From positions 248,001-312,000 of the forward strand of contig NZ_PPEG02000005.1 in the NCBI RefSeq assembly GCF_002899945.2: a stretch of DNA of 64,000 bases, in the 5' to 3' direction. The position numbers and the translations under genes are program-made. The notes under the pieces were generated by a model. It searched no databases and had not been told where the DNA came from. It worked only from the letters and a program-made list of their open reading frames with translations. Source of the stretch: Chryseobacterium viscerum. GTDB lineage: Bacteria > Bacteroidota > Bacteroidia > Flavobacteriales > Weeksellaceae. This document shows, one piece after another, positions 17,321 through 25,488 of the stretch (positions within the stretch are counted from its first letter, which is position 1; each line of letters starts with the position of its first letter).

Positions 17321-18088
17321 TTATCGCTCTTCAAGCCATTGAAGAAATCGGGAAGCTTTATCTTTCGTGACGAGTGGCTTTTCAGGAGTAGTGATCTTCA
17401 AACTGACAAGAAGCTTGCGGGAAAAATAATGTTCCACTTCCACAATTGATGTGAAATTGATCAGATATTGTCTGTTGATCCTAAAGAACTGAATTCCTGA
17501 AACCAGCTGTCCCACCTCATCCAGAGACTGTGGTATTGAATACTCTTTCTGATCGAAAGTTACCAGTACCGTACTTCCGAACTGACTATAAAAACAGGCA
17601 ATTCTGTCGATAGGAATATTATTGTATTTATTATTGGAAAACACCAGGAAATTGGTCTTGCCTCTACCGGTAGTCAGATTAGCCAGTATATCTTCCAGTT
17701 TCCGGTCCGGTGAAGGGGAGTGCTGAAAGAAATTTTTAAGGTTGTTGATCTTTTCAAAAGCCGACTGAATATCTTTTTTCTCAAAAGGTTTTAATATATA
17801 ATCTACTCCGTTGCTTTTAAATGCTTCTATGGCATATTCATCAAATGCAGTACAGAAAACAACCGGAACTTTTATACTGACCTGGCTGAATATCTCAAAA
17901 CAGTTTCCATCTGCCAGCTGGATGTCCATAAATATAATATCCGGAGTTTCATTTTCTGAAAGATATTCCACCGCCATGGCAACACTCTCAATGTATTGTA
18001 CTACAGTAGCATCCGGCTGTACCGCAACAATCATCCGACCCAAAGCCTTTGCGGTTTTTATCTCATCTTCTATTACTAAAACTTTCAT
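17321..18088 (-). CDS. LytTR-type response regulator
   Basis: Protein of 255 residues. A receiver domain (1-120) has the phospho-acceptor Asp55 in IIFMDIQLADG and the conserved Lys in YILKPFEKKD. A LytTR DNA-binding domain (about 150-255) includes the typical IPIDRIACFYSQFGSTVLVT and FFRINRQYLIN. Its start codon lies 26 bp inside the histidine kinase gene, so the two are a coupled two-component pair. Confidence 0.95.
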   Translation of the reverse strand: MKVLVIEDEIKTAKALGRMIVAVQPDATVVQYIESVAMAVEYLSENETPDIIFMDIQLADGNCFEIFSQVSIKVPVVFCTAFDEYAIEAFKSNGVDYILKPFEKKDIQSAFEKINNLKNFFQHSPSPDRKLEDILANLTTGRGKTNFLVFSNNKYNNIPIDRIACFYSQFGSTVLVTFDQKEYSIPQSLDEVGQLVSGIQFFRINRQYLINFTSIVEVEHYFSRKLLVSLKITTPEKPLVTKDKASRFLQWLEER

Positions 18089-19115
18089 CTACTATTGGTA
18101 ATTTGACTGTGAAATTAATATCATTTTGCAGTATAGTCAGTTCTTTTTCAGCAAAGTGTTTGTAACGTTCTCTGATATTTTCAATTCCTATGCCTGCGGA
18201 ATCCTGCGGAATATTCTTGGGCTGAAAATTGTTTTCAATAACAATATATCCTTCATCACTGTATAACTTTATGATTAATGGATGTGCCATTGATACAATA
18301 TTATGCTTGATACAGTTCTCACACAACAGCTGCAGGGTAAATGGAGGGATATAAGAATTTAATATCTCTTCCTGAATGTCTATTTTAAACTCAATACCAT
18401 CTTCAAACCTTGAAGTCAGGAGAAAGATATACGCATCCAGTATGGCGAGTTCTTTTTTTAAAGGAATAAGATCCAGCTTTCTGTTATCTAAAGTAAAACG
18501 GTAGAAATCAGCGAGCCTGACAACAAAATCTCCTGAATTATCATCTTTTATATCAATCATAGACTTCAACGTATTGAGGCTGTTGAACAAAAAATGCGGA
18601 TTAATCTGTTGCTTCAACAGTTCATATTGAGCATGGAGGTTATCGGTTCTGATCTGCTCAAGCTCAAACTTGATCTGCTGAGAATTATAAGTCTGATACA
18701 AAAGATACAAAAACATATAAATAGTCAGATTAATCAGTATTCCCCTGAATTCGTACATCAATACCATGGTATTGAATCCATATTTTGGAAAGATAATATG
18801 ATGAATGAGCACTATTGCCGCCATCACTACAATCCCTATGGACAGACTGATCACAAGCTTTTTATTGAAAAAACGGGTCGATATATTCTGGATAGAAAAC
18901 TTGGGCAGACTATAAATATTAAAATACCATACAAACAAGGAGAATAGAAATGAGATAGAAAAATCGATCATCAGTTCTCCCAATGTAATATGGATACGGA
19001 GTATTTTAGGTACCGAAGCCAGAATCCCCATAAAAAGAGAGCTGAAGAGGATGATTCTCGGATCAATCCTGAATACCTTTCTTCCGTTTGTGTTTATATA
19101 TTTAGCATAGATCAT
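18063..19115 (-). CDS. LytS/YehU-type sensor histidine kinase
   Basis: Protein of 350 residues with four hydrophobic helices (about 20-140) and a coiled-coil linker. The His_kinase domain has the phospho-acceptor His174 in NPHFLFNSLNTLKSM, followed by a compact ATPase with ENCIKHNIV and GIGIENIRERY. No extracytoplasmic sensor domain is present, so the signal is likely sensed in or near the membrane. The kinase and its regulator follow the P460/COG4315 genes on the same strand after a 104-bp gap. Confidence 0.93.
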   Translation of the reverse strand: MIYAKYINTNGRKVFRIDPRIILFSSLFMGILASVPKILRIHITLGELMIDFSISFLFSLFVWYFNIYSLPKFSIQNISTRFFNKKLVISLSIGIVVMAAIVLIHHIIFPKYGFNTMVLMYEFRGILINLTIYMFLYLLYQTYNSQQIKFELEQIRTDNLHAQYELLKQQINPHFLFNSLNTLKSMIDIKDDNSGDFVVRLADFYRFTLDNRKLDLIPLKKELAILDAYIFLLTSRFEDGIEFKIDIQEEILNSYIPPFTLQLLCENCIKHNIVSMAHPLIIKLYSDEGYIVIENNFQPKNIPQDSAGIGIENIRERYKHFAEKELTILQNDINFTVKLPIVDESFSNRR

Positions 19116-19219
19116 AAATAAAAATCAGGCAGTTAAGCAATAACAAATATACAAAAGCTAAATAACGGCATGGCAGCACGTCCGTTATTTAGCACAGAGA
19201 TTTCTATAAAAACAAAAAA

Positions 19220-20113
19220 TTAAGGCATAGCTGCTGCCATATTCTTCACAGGAACAGGCCAGATACCGCCGGGAGCAGGGAAGGAAATCCCTTTATTGGA
19301 TCCCATTACCATATTATCCTGACCAAAGCGGTAAAGCGGCCATCCTTTATAAGTAAGCTGTTTTCTTCCAAATACCGTAATCGATCCGAAAAGTGATTTA
19401 TCCAAACCGGACGGAACCACTATTTTATCCGTTTCATAAATAGGCCATACTCCATTATTCGAAAAATCAGAGGCTGTAAAATTGTTTTTATTCTGCTTGT
19501 CATTTTTAAAGGTGTATAACGTCACCCCTTTAGCATCCGTAAAGTATAATGTCTTTCCTGTGCCCTCTGTATAAGTTGAGGTATAGTTTTTTCCGTCATG
19601 TCCTACAAGCTGGGCATTGGTAAGCATGATGGTATAATCTGGTTTTGCTACAAACCATACGCCTCCGATATTTTCACCTCCGGTTTTTCCTGCATCTTCT
19701 TTTACATTGGTTCCGTTCACCAAAGGAGCATAGTAATAAAGAGGTCTTCCTTTATAGGTCACCTGCTTTTTCCCGGAACCCGTTGTTATTGTTGTAAAAT
19801 CAGAAAGTTCCAATCCTGATCCCAGTTTTTCAGCAGAAAGATGATCTATATTGAAGATGGGCCATACCGGTTCACACCCTCCTGTACAGTTATTGGTAGC
19901 GGTGGCATCATTAGCAAAAGAATAAAGAGTATGTCCTTCTTTATCCGTGAGAACACTTCCAAGGCTGGCATCATTCCTCAATTGAACCTCCTTCACCGCA
20001 GGATCAGAACTTTCATCCTGATTATCCTTTGAACAGGCAACAGAAGTAAAAAGCAGTAACGCCGCTGAGATGCATCCCGTTACTATGCTTGAACTGAATT
20101 TAACTTTTTCCAT
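19220..20113 (-). CDS. COG4315-type lipoprotein with secreted repeats
   Basis: Lipoprotein of 297 residues (Cys27 after TSVA). The mature part holds two pairs of the secreted repeat of unknown function (Lipoprotein_15): HTLYSFANDATATNNCTGGC...WPIF with KQVTYKGRPLYYYAP, and TLYTFKNDKQNKNN...WPIYE with KQLTYKGWPLYRFG. Members are often linked to respiratory chains or heme proteins, but no biochemical role is firmly known. Forty-two base pairs separate it from the P460-like lipoprotein upstream, giving an apparent three-gene operon of envelope proteins. Confidence 0.85.
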   Translation of the reverse strand: MEKVKFSSSIVTGCISAALLLFTSVACSKDNQDESSDPAVKEVQLRNDASLGSVLTDKEGHTLYSFANDATATNNCTGGCEPVWPIFNIDHLSAEKLGSGLELSDFTTITTGSGKKQVTYKGRPLYYYAPLVNGTNVKEDAGKTGGENIGGVWFVAKPDYTIMLTNAQLVGHDGKNYTSTYTEGTGKTLYFTDAKGVTLYTFKNDKQNKNNFTASDFSNNGVWPIYETDKIVVPSGLDKSLFGSITVFGRKQLTYKGWPLYRFGQDNMVMGSNKGISFPAPGGIWPVPVKNMAAAMP

Positions 20114-20155
20114 TTTTAATAGTTTTAATGAATATTATTTTTTTATATGTGATTC

Positions 20156-20629
20156 TTAAGGCATGATCGAAGGTTTCATACTGAGGATGGTATGGATTCT
20201 GTCTGTTCCGCTGGCATCTACTTTTTTAAGGTCTTTCCCTTCATATCTTTGGTAGCTGATTTCTGAATGATCCGAAAAAGGCTGTCTGCTTTTAATAACT
20301 TCTACAGATAACAGATGATCCGGGATCTTTGCCCCATACCAATAAGGATCTTTCTTCTGTGACCAGGTAATCAGGGTTAATATTCTTTCTGTATGTTCCT
20401 CTTTTCCGGCATTCCCTTTCAATTCATCTATAGTGGGAACATTACCATAAAGAGTTGCCATAGTCTGCTTTTTATGATTAATAGAAGAGGTTACCACTTT
20501 TAGATTCATGGCATTAAAATCAAAACTTTCAGGAAGTGAGGCGTTTTCATTCACTGCTTCGTATTCTTTTTTAGAACTGCAGCTCACAATAAGCATACCC
20601 ATCATTAAATAAACAATCAGGTTCTTCAT
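20156..20629 (-). CDS. Cytochrome P460-like lipoprotein lacking a heme motif
   Basis: Lipoprotein of 157 residues (Cys17 after LIVS). The segment LKVVTSSINHKKQTMATLYGN and the later ILTLITWSQKKDPYWYGAKIP resemble the core of the cytochrome P460 fold. It has no CxxCH, so it would not bind c-type heme covalently. It starts 3 bp after the gene for a true di-heme P460 protein and is presumably a partner or a diverged duplicate. The family call is moderate. Confidence 0.6.
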   Translation of the reverse strand: MKNLIVYLMMGMLIVSCSSKKEYEAVNENASLPESFDFNAMNLKVVTSSINHKKQTMATLYGNVPTIDELKGNAGKEEHTERILTLITWSQKKDPYWYGAKIPDHLLSVEVIKSRQPFSDHSEISYQRYEGKDLKKVDASGTDRIHTILSMKPSIMP

Positions 20630-20632
20630 AGT

Positions 20633-21589
20633 TTAATGGTTAATAGGGGAGGTAAATACAAAATCATTATCTTTCATAGGTAGATGGCAGCTGATGCATT
20701 CGCTGGTAAAATCTGCTGTTTTTCCGTAAGGTTCTAGCTTGGGAGATAAAAATCTTGCCCATTCCCATCCTTTTGTGGAAGCGAATTTTTTAGAGTCCTT
20801 AATCATATATTCAACCTGTTTGAAAGCTCCGGTAATAACATTGCCATCACTGTCAATAATCTGTTCCCATGCTACTTTCGCCAATATGGTTCCGTCAGGC
20901 CAGGGATTTGTTTTATGTTCTTTCGCTGCTTTTATGGCAATATCATTTCCGAATATAATACGCATTGTCCCATTATCGAATCTCTCAGTAGAGCTTATTG
21001 GTTTCCAGTTTTTATAATCAGGGATATAGCTGATGCCGTTCAGAGCAGTTGGTAATGAAAGGCTGGGTGCTGTAGCATGCATTGCTTTCACTTGCAGATA
21101 TTGTTTGTTATAAGCAGAGACTTTTGCTGTATCAGGCTTTTGTTTAGGAGCGAGTGAATTCACATATTTTTTTAGGATGTTGATGTCATTTTCAGAAAGT
21201 TTAGCTTCCGGGTGAAGCAGTTCATAACTTTTGAGTGGCATCGCTTTCAGGTTAATCTGATTAAAAGCTTCCCAAAGTTTTGCATTTTGTGCCGGAGGGG
21301 CTAGTTTGTCCCACTCAGAAAAGTTCAGGCCTTTTTTTCCTTCTTTAATATGATCTGCTACCAGCCAGTAAGCCGGAGCAATCTGATCAAACCACTTCAG
21401 GTCTGTCTGGTTAGAATGACAATCGAAACAGGAACGCTGCAAGATGGCCCTTACATCACTGGGAACATGAATCTCACCGGTTATTGGTTTTTGTGTCATT
21501 TCAGGTCTGTAAAATTGTATCCCTATAAAAACAATCAGTACAATGAGCAGTATATTTTTTGTTTTTATTTTTTTTACAAAACGGTTCAT
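20633..21589 (-). CDS. Di-heme protein: haem-binding domain plus cytochrome P460 domain
   Basis: Protein of 318 residues with an N-terminal membrane anchor (about 12-27). The first half is a haem_bd-type domain with Cys54-Phe-Asp-Cys57-His58 and KWFDQIAPAYWLVADHIKEGK. The second half is a cytochrome P460 domain with MRIIFGNDIAIKAA and WPDGTILAKVAWEQ, ending in the second motif CISCH (298-302). P460 proteins oxidise hydroxylamine or bind nitric oxide (cytochrome c' beta type). The two domains in one chain suggest electron transfer between the hemes in the periplasm. It is the first gene of the minus-strand block. Confidence 0.85.
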   Translation of the reverse strand: MNRFVKKIKTKNILLIVLIVFIGIQFYRPEMTQKPITGEIHVPSDVRAILQRSCFDCHSNQTDLKWFDQIAPAYWLVADHIKEGKKGLNFSEWDKLAPPAQNAKLWEAFNQINLKAMPLKSYELLHPEAKLSENDINILKKYVNSLAPKQKPDTAKVSAYNKQYLQVKAMHATAPSLSLPTALNGISYIPDYKNWKPISSTERFDNGTMRIIFGNDIAIKAAKEHKTNPWPDGTILAKVAWEQIIDSDGNVITGAFKQVEYMIKDSKKFASTKGWEWARFLSPKLEPYGKTADFTSECISCHLPMKDNDFVFTSPINH

Positions 21590-22030
21590 ATCTGTCTATT
21601 TTTATTCAAATTTCGCGACTTTACAGGGGATATTTTCTTAGAAATTTGATCAATCGGGCAAATTTTACTTTGAATCTGACAATTGTGATTATGAATTTTT
21701 TTTAGCTTAAAAAATAAGCACAGAAAATATTTTCATGATATTATTAATGAGTTTTTGTAATACGATCTTACAGTGATCATCCTTGTCAAGGTTTTAAACC
21801 TTGACAAGGATATGAGTCTAAAAACATATTTCTTAAATGAACTAAGCCTTTACTATTATATTAATTAAGGTCTTGAAGTAATCTGAGACTTTTTATTATA
21901 AAATAACAACCCCATTGAATCGTTTTCTATACAATAAACAGGAAATAATTTCATTCATTAAAAATTTAATAAATTTTAACTATTTATATGTTGTTGATTT
22001 CCAATTAATTATGTTTTATGATTGTTTATC
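21590..22030. other. Divergent intergenic region with a REP-like palindrome
   Basis: No gene seen in this AT-rich stretch between the divergent P460 operon and the BlaI/M56 pair. It contains the 33-bp palindrome listed separately. On the minus strand GAAATTTG near the P460 gene is only a weak -7 match. Confidence 0.5.
21779..21811. repeat. 33-bp palindrome, REP-like copy 1
   Basis: Perfect inverted repeat of two 16-bp arms around a single central T: ATCCTTGTCAAGGTTT, T, AAACCTTGACAAGGAT. It has no T run and lies far from the flanking stop codons, so it is not a simple terminator. A palindrome of the same size and design occurs near 33.75 kb. Confidence 0.75.
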
Positions 22031-22091
22031 ACTAAAAAAATAGTTGTTTGATTCAATTTTATTTCTACATTTGTATAACTAATTTCTTAGT
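22031..22091 (+). promoter_or_regulatory. blaI-type promoter flanked by two operator-like dyads
   Basis: Promoter: TTG (22044-22046), 19-bp spacer, TACATTTG (22066-22073). Two 14-bp dyads ACTA-N6-TAGT flank it, at 22031-22044 (touching the -33 element) and 22078-22091 (at the expected transcription start). The outer halves extend to ATCACTA and its complement TAGTGAT. The layout is what a repressor of the BlaI/MecI type would use to control its own operon. Confidence 0.7.
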
Positions 22092-22141
22092 GATATAGAA
22101 TGGGATACTTTATATCACGATAATGATAAAATGAACAGGAT

Positions 22142-22507
22142 ATGAAAATTCAGACTTTAACAAAAGCAGAAGAACAGGTAATGCAGTATGTATGGAAAAT
22201 AGAAAGAGGCTTCCTAAAGGATGTTCTTGATCTTTTTCCGGAACCCAAGCCGCATACCAATACGGTTTCTACCATTTTAAAAGTATTGAAAGACAAAGAG
22301 TTTGTAGACTTTCATGTTCATGGAAGACAACATGAGTATTTTCCGCTTGTTTCAAAAGAACAATACTCCGGGAAAACCATGAAAAGTCTTGTGAAAAACT
22401 ATTTTAAGGGATCCTATAAAAGTGCCGTTTCGTTTCTGGTAGAAAAAAATGAAATGACCGTGGAAGATCTTGAGATGTTATTGGATGAACTCAAAAAGAA
22501 AGATTAA
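22142..22507 (+). CDS. BlaI/MecI/CopY-family transcriptional repressor
   Basis: Protein of 121 residues with a winged-helix domain: LTKAEEQVMQYVWKIERGFLKDVLDLF, PHTNTVSTILKVLKDKEFVDFHV and the C-terminal dimerisation helix ending EDLEMLLDELKKKD. Family members repress their own operon and are inactivated by proteolysis triggered by the membrane metallopeptidase encoded next. In Bacteroidota these pairs are rarely linked to beta-lactamases, and none is adjacent here. The M56 gene begins 4 bp after the stop. Confidence 0.93.
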   Translation: MKIQTLTKAEEQVMQYVWKIERGFLKDVLDLFPEPKPHTNTVSTILKVLKDKEFVDFHVHGRQHEYFPLVSKEQYSGKTMKSLVKNYFKGSYKSAVSFLVEKNEMTVEDLEMLLDELKKKD

Positions 22508-22511
22508 TACT

Positions 22512-24440
22512 ATGGAAGCAATACTTTTATACTTTGGGAAAACTATTTTATGTTCGGGTGTAACGTTTTTGTATTATCAGTTGTCTTTAAAAGACAAGAC
22601 ATTCCATCATTATAACAGATTTTATCTGTTGGCAGCGATTGTGATATCACTGTTATTACCGCTCATCAGAGTAGACGATTTTACGATAGAGGTAAATAAT
22701 GATATGTACATGCTTCTTGACAAGATTCAGAATTTTAACACAGAAAAAAACATAGACAATGGTAACCTTTATTTTAACATTATTTTTTCAGCTCTGGGAC
22801 TGGTTTCTCTCTATTTTTTAGGGAAACTTATCTATGGGATTTTCAAAATCCAGCAGTTTAAAAAACAGTTTCAGAAAGAAAGTTTTGACGGGATCAATTT
22901 TTACCGTACAGACCTTACCGAAGCTCCATTTTCGTACTTTAAAAATCTTTTCTGGAAGAATGCGATCACCCTGCATTCTGATATCGGGAAGCAGATTTTA
23001 AAGCATGAGATGGTACATATTGAACAGAAACACTCCTTTGATAAGATTTTTATCGAGATTATTACATCTGTTTTCTGGTTCAACCCGTTCTTTCATATTA
23101 TCAAAAAAGAAATTAGTTTAATCCACGAGTACCTGGCTGATAAAAAAGCCGTAAAACAATCGGACACCAAAGCATTTGCGCAGATGCTTTTAGCAAGCCA
23201 CTTTTCCGGAACACAGTTGCCTGCCGCCAGTCCGTTTCTAAGTTCAAACCTTAAAAAAAGACTTAAGATGTTACAAAAACCAAAAACCAAGTTCGGATAT
23301 GCGCGAAGAATTTTTGCATTACCGGTTTTATTTTCAGTAGCGTTTGCTTATCTGGTAAATGCTAAAAACAGAGAAATTGAAGAAACAAACCTTTCTATAA
23401 AAAAAGTCGTTTCAGAAATCAAGAAAGATACCGTAAGACCTGAAAAATCTGGACAGGAAAAAATTACAGAACTTAAACCTACATCACAGGAAGATCAAAC
23501 AAAATTGGCTGAACTTGATAAAAAGATGAAGGAAAAGGAGAAGGAGCTAAAGGGTCTGGATCCTGAAAGTGATGCCTTCGATAAAAAAATTGAGGAAATA
23601 AGTGCCTTGGCATCTGAGATAGGAGATATTGCAGCAAACGCTGAAGTTAATGAATATTTCAATTCTGCTGAATGGAAGAATCAGATGAAGGAGCTTGAAA
23701 ATATGGATCCTCTTGATAAAAAAGAACTTCGTAAAATTGAAAGAGCGGCAAGAAAAGCAGCAAGAGCAGCAGCCAGAATAGAAAAAATGCCAGTTCCGCC
23801 TGCTCCTCCCAAAGAACCTAAAGAACCGAAAATAACGTATTTCAAAACCAATAAAACGGTCTACTATAAAGACCTAAGCCCTAAAGAAAAAGAAGAAGTC
23901 AATAAAGCACTGACAGAAGCTAAAAAAGCGATGAAAGAAGCAGCTAAAGCCAGAGTAGAAGGAGAGAAAGCGAGAATAGAGGGTGAAAAAGCAAGAGCCG
24001 AAGGCGCTATAGCCCGTGCAGAAGGTGACAGAGCGAGAGCAGAAGGAGAGCGCATTAGAAAAGAGAATGTAATCATCAGGATTGATGGAGACAAAATAAG
24101 AAGAGAAGCTGAAAAAGCCCGCGCAGAAGCCGAGAAAAGATCAATCAGCTTTAAGGATGGAGCTTTTATTAAAGTTGCTAGCGGTTCACCTGATGTTATC
24201 GTGATGAATGCTGATTTTATCAAAAAAGACAGCAACGGAAACATTGCGATGAATGGGGTGAAAAAGTTCAAAATCAGCGGTAGTGATGACGTAAAATACA
24301 AGTATTATATTGACGGGAGAGAAGTTTCTAAAGATGATATCAATTCATTAGATACAAGCAATATATCGAGAGTCAATGTCAATACTCAGAAGAAAGGAGA
24401 CCTTAAACAGGGAGAAGTAAGAATCGAGACAAAGAAATAA
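22512..24440 (+). CDS. M56 (BlaR1-like) metallopeptidase with heptad-repeat C-terminal domain
   Basis: Protein of 642 residues, started at the ATG of MEAILLYFGK; a longer frame overlapping blaI is unlikely. Transmembrane helices flank a cytoplasmic gluzincin domain with the zinc motif His165-Glu-Met-Val-His169 and third ligand Glu206 (IHEYLADKKA). After the last helix (about 264-282), in place of a penicillin-sensing domain, a long Lys/Glu/Ala-rich region contains about ten near-perfect heptads of the form KARxEGE (about 473-543). A C-terminal module of about 90 residues follows (VIVMNADFIKK). The sensor region is thus a predicted long helix or coiled coil, unlike BlaR1. Confidence 0.9.
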   Translation: MEAILLYFGKTILCSGVTFLYYQLSLKDKTFHHYNRFYLLAAIVISLLLPLIRVDDFTIEVNNDMYMLLDKIQNFNTEKNIDNGNLYFNIIFSALGLVSLYFLGKLIYGIFKIQQFKKQFQKESFDGINFYRTDLTEAPFSYFKNLFWKNAITLHSDIGKQILKHEMVHIEQKHSFDKIFIEIITSVFWFNPFFHIIKKEISLIHEYLADKKAVKQSDTKAFAQMLLASHFSGTQLPAASPFLSSNLKKRLKMLQKPKTKFGYARRIFALPVLFSVAFAYLVNAKNREIEETNLSIKKVVSEIKKDTVRPEKSGQEKITELKPTSQEDQTKLAELDKKMKEKEKELKGLDPESDAFDKKIEEISALASEIGDIAANAEVNEYFNSAEWKNQMKELENMDPLDKKELRKIERAARKAARAAARIEKMPVPPAPPKEPKEPKITYFKTNKTVYYKDLSPKEKEEVNKALTEAKKAMKEAAKARVEGEKARIEGEKARAEGAIARAEGDRARAEGERIRKENVIIRIDGDKIRREAEKARAEAEKRSISFKDGAFIKVASGSPDVIVMNADFIKKDSNGNIAMNGVKKFKISGSDDVKYKYYIDGREVSKDDINSLDTSNISRVNVNTQKKGDLKQGEVRIETKK

Positions 24441-24449
24441 AGTTCCATC

Positions 24450-24486
24450 AGGCTTTGTCAATATCAGATTGGCAAAGCCTTTTTTA
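24450..24486 (+). terminator. Terminator or attenuator between the M56 and GLPGLI genes
   Basis: Thirteen-base-pair stem starting AGGCTTTG, one G-U pair, loop ATCAG, followed by TTTTTT. It ends 13 bp before the GLPGLI start codon, so it may only partly stop transcription into that gene. Confidence 0.8.
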
Positions 24487-24498
24487 AAAAAATACATT

Positions 24499-25386
24499 AT
24501 GAAAATTAAAATTCTATTTTTTATGTTGTTGGGAGTACTTGCCAGTGCTCAGGTCAACAGATTCTTTTATGACTATAAGTATATCTCTGACTCTACGAAT
24601 AAAGCAGAAGTGAAAAGCGATGTTATGTTTTTGGATATTGATAAAAATGGATCCAAATATTACAGCCGTGAAAAGTTTGTTGCAGATTCAACAATGAAAG
24701 CAGATATTGCTAAGCAGATGAAAGGAGGATTCGGAGGCAGTATTAATATCAAAAGAAATATAAAGCCAGGAACAATTTCTTCAAGTGTGATCAAAAAGTA
24801 TCCGGATTATAGTGTTTCATTCTCTGAAAATATTGGGAATACTGCCTATAAAATGCCGGAAGATCAAAAACCAGAATGGAAAATTCTTCCTGAAAAGCAG
24901 AAGATCGGAGAGTACAATACTCAGAAAGCAACCACAAATTACGGAGGAAGAAGCTGGACAGCATGGTTTTCTACAGACATACCATTTCAGGATGGTCCTT
25001 ATAAATTCTATGGTCTGCCAGGCCTTATTGTTAAAATTGAGGATAAAACAGGCTCTCATATCATGACTCTAATGGGTAACAAGAAAACGGAAACTGCATC
25101 TGAAGAGGATGTTCAAATACCAGGTCTTACTACAATAGGTTTAGGAGGTAAAGAAATAGAGATCAGCAAAAAGCAGTTTAAGAAAGCCTGGAAAGATTAT
25201 CTGATTGACCCTACAAAAGATATGAAGCAGACGATGAGTACTCTTCCTGCAGGAGCGGTTGTCAATATGAGAAACCAGGATGGGAAAAGTATTGATATGA
25301 ATGAAATGTATAGAAACATTGAAAAGAGAGCAAAAGAAGAGCGACTAAAAAATAACAATAAAATAGAACCGGAATTATATAAATAA
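24499..25386 (+). CDS. GLPGLI family secreted protein
   Basis: Protein of 295 residues. The start is the ATG of MKIKILFFMLLG, giving a signal peptide cut near ASAQ; ten upstream in-frame residues overlap the terminator and are unlikely to be coding. The family signature YKFYGLPGLIVKIED lies at about 176-190, preceded by the conserved AWFSTDIPFQDGP and QKATTNYGGRSW. GLPGLI proteins are abundant in Bacteroidota, are exported and have no established function. Its position after a BlaI/M56 pair suggests it is part of, or near, that regulon (inference). Confidence 0.9.
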   Translation: MKIKILFFMLLGVLASAQVNRFFYDYKYISDSTNKAEVKSDVMFLDIDKNGSKYYSREKFVADSTMKADIAKQMKGGFGGSINIKRNIKPGTISSSVIKKYPDYSVSFSENIGNTAYKMPEDQKPEWKILPEKQKIGEYNTQKATTNYGGRSWTAWFSTDIPFQDGPYKFYGLPGLIVKIEDKTGSHIMTLMGNKKTETASEEDVQIPGLTTIGLGGKEIEISKKQFKKAWKDYLIDPTKDMKQTMSTLPAGAVVNMRNQDGKSIDMNEMYRNIEKRAKEERLKNNNKIEPELYK

Positions 25387-25406
25387 TAAGCCGTTTCTAT
25401 TGGATT

Positions 25407-25444
25407 AAAATACCGCAAGATTAGTACTAATCTTGCGGTATTTT
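25407..25444. terminator. Terminator after the GLPGLI gene
   Basis: Perfect 38-bp palindrome with arms of 19 bp (AAAATACCGCAAGATTAGT and its complement), followed by a further T run. Confidence 0.9.
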
Positions 25445-25488
25445 TTTCTATTATGTATCTTTAATCCCAGAACTTACAATTCCAGATT

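Noticed and set aside
23864..24301. Long Ser/Ala/Leu-rich reading frame antisense to the M56 gene
   Set aside because: It is the complement of the KARxEGE heptad repeat; the periodic codons keep the opposite strand free of stops.
22142..24440. Beta-lactam resistance regulon (BlaI-BlaR1)
   Set aside because: The M56 protein has no penicillin-binding sensor domain and no beta-lactamase gene is adjacent.
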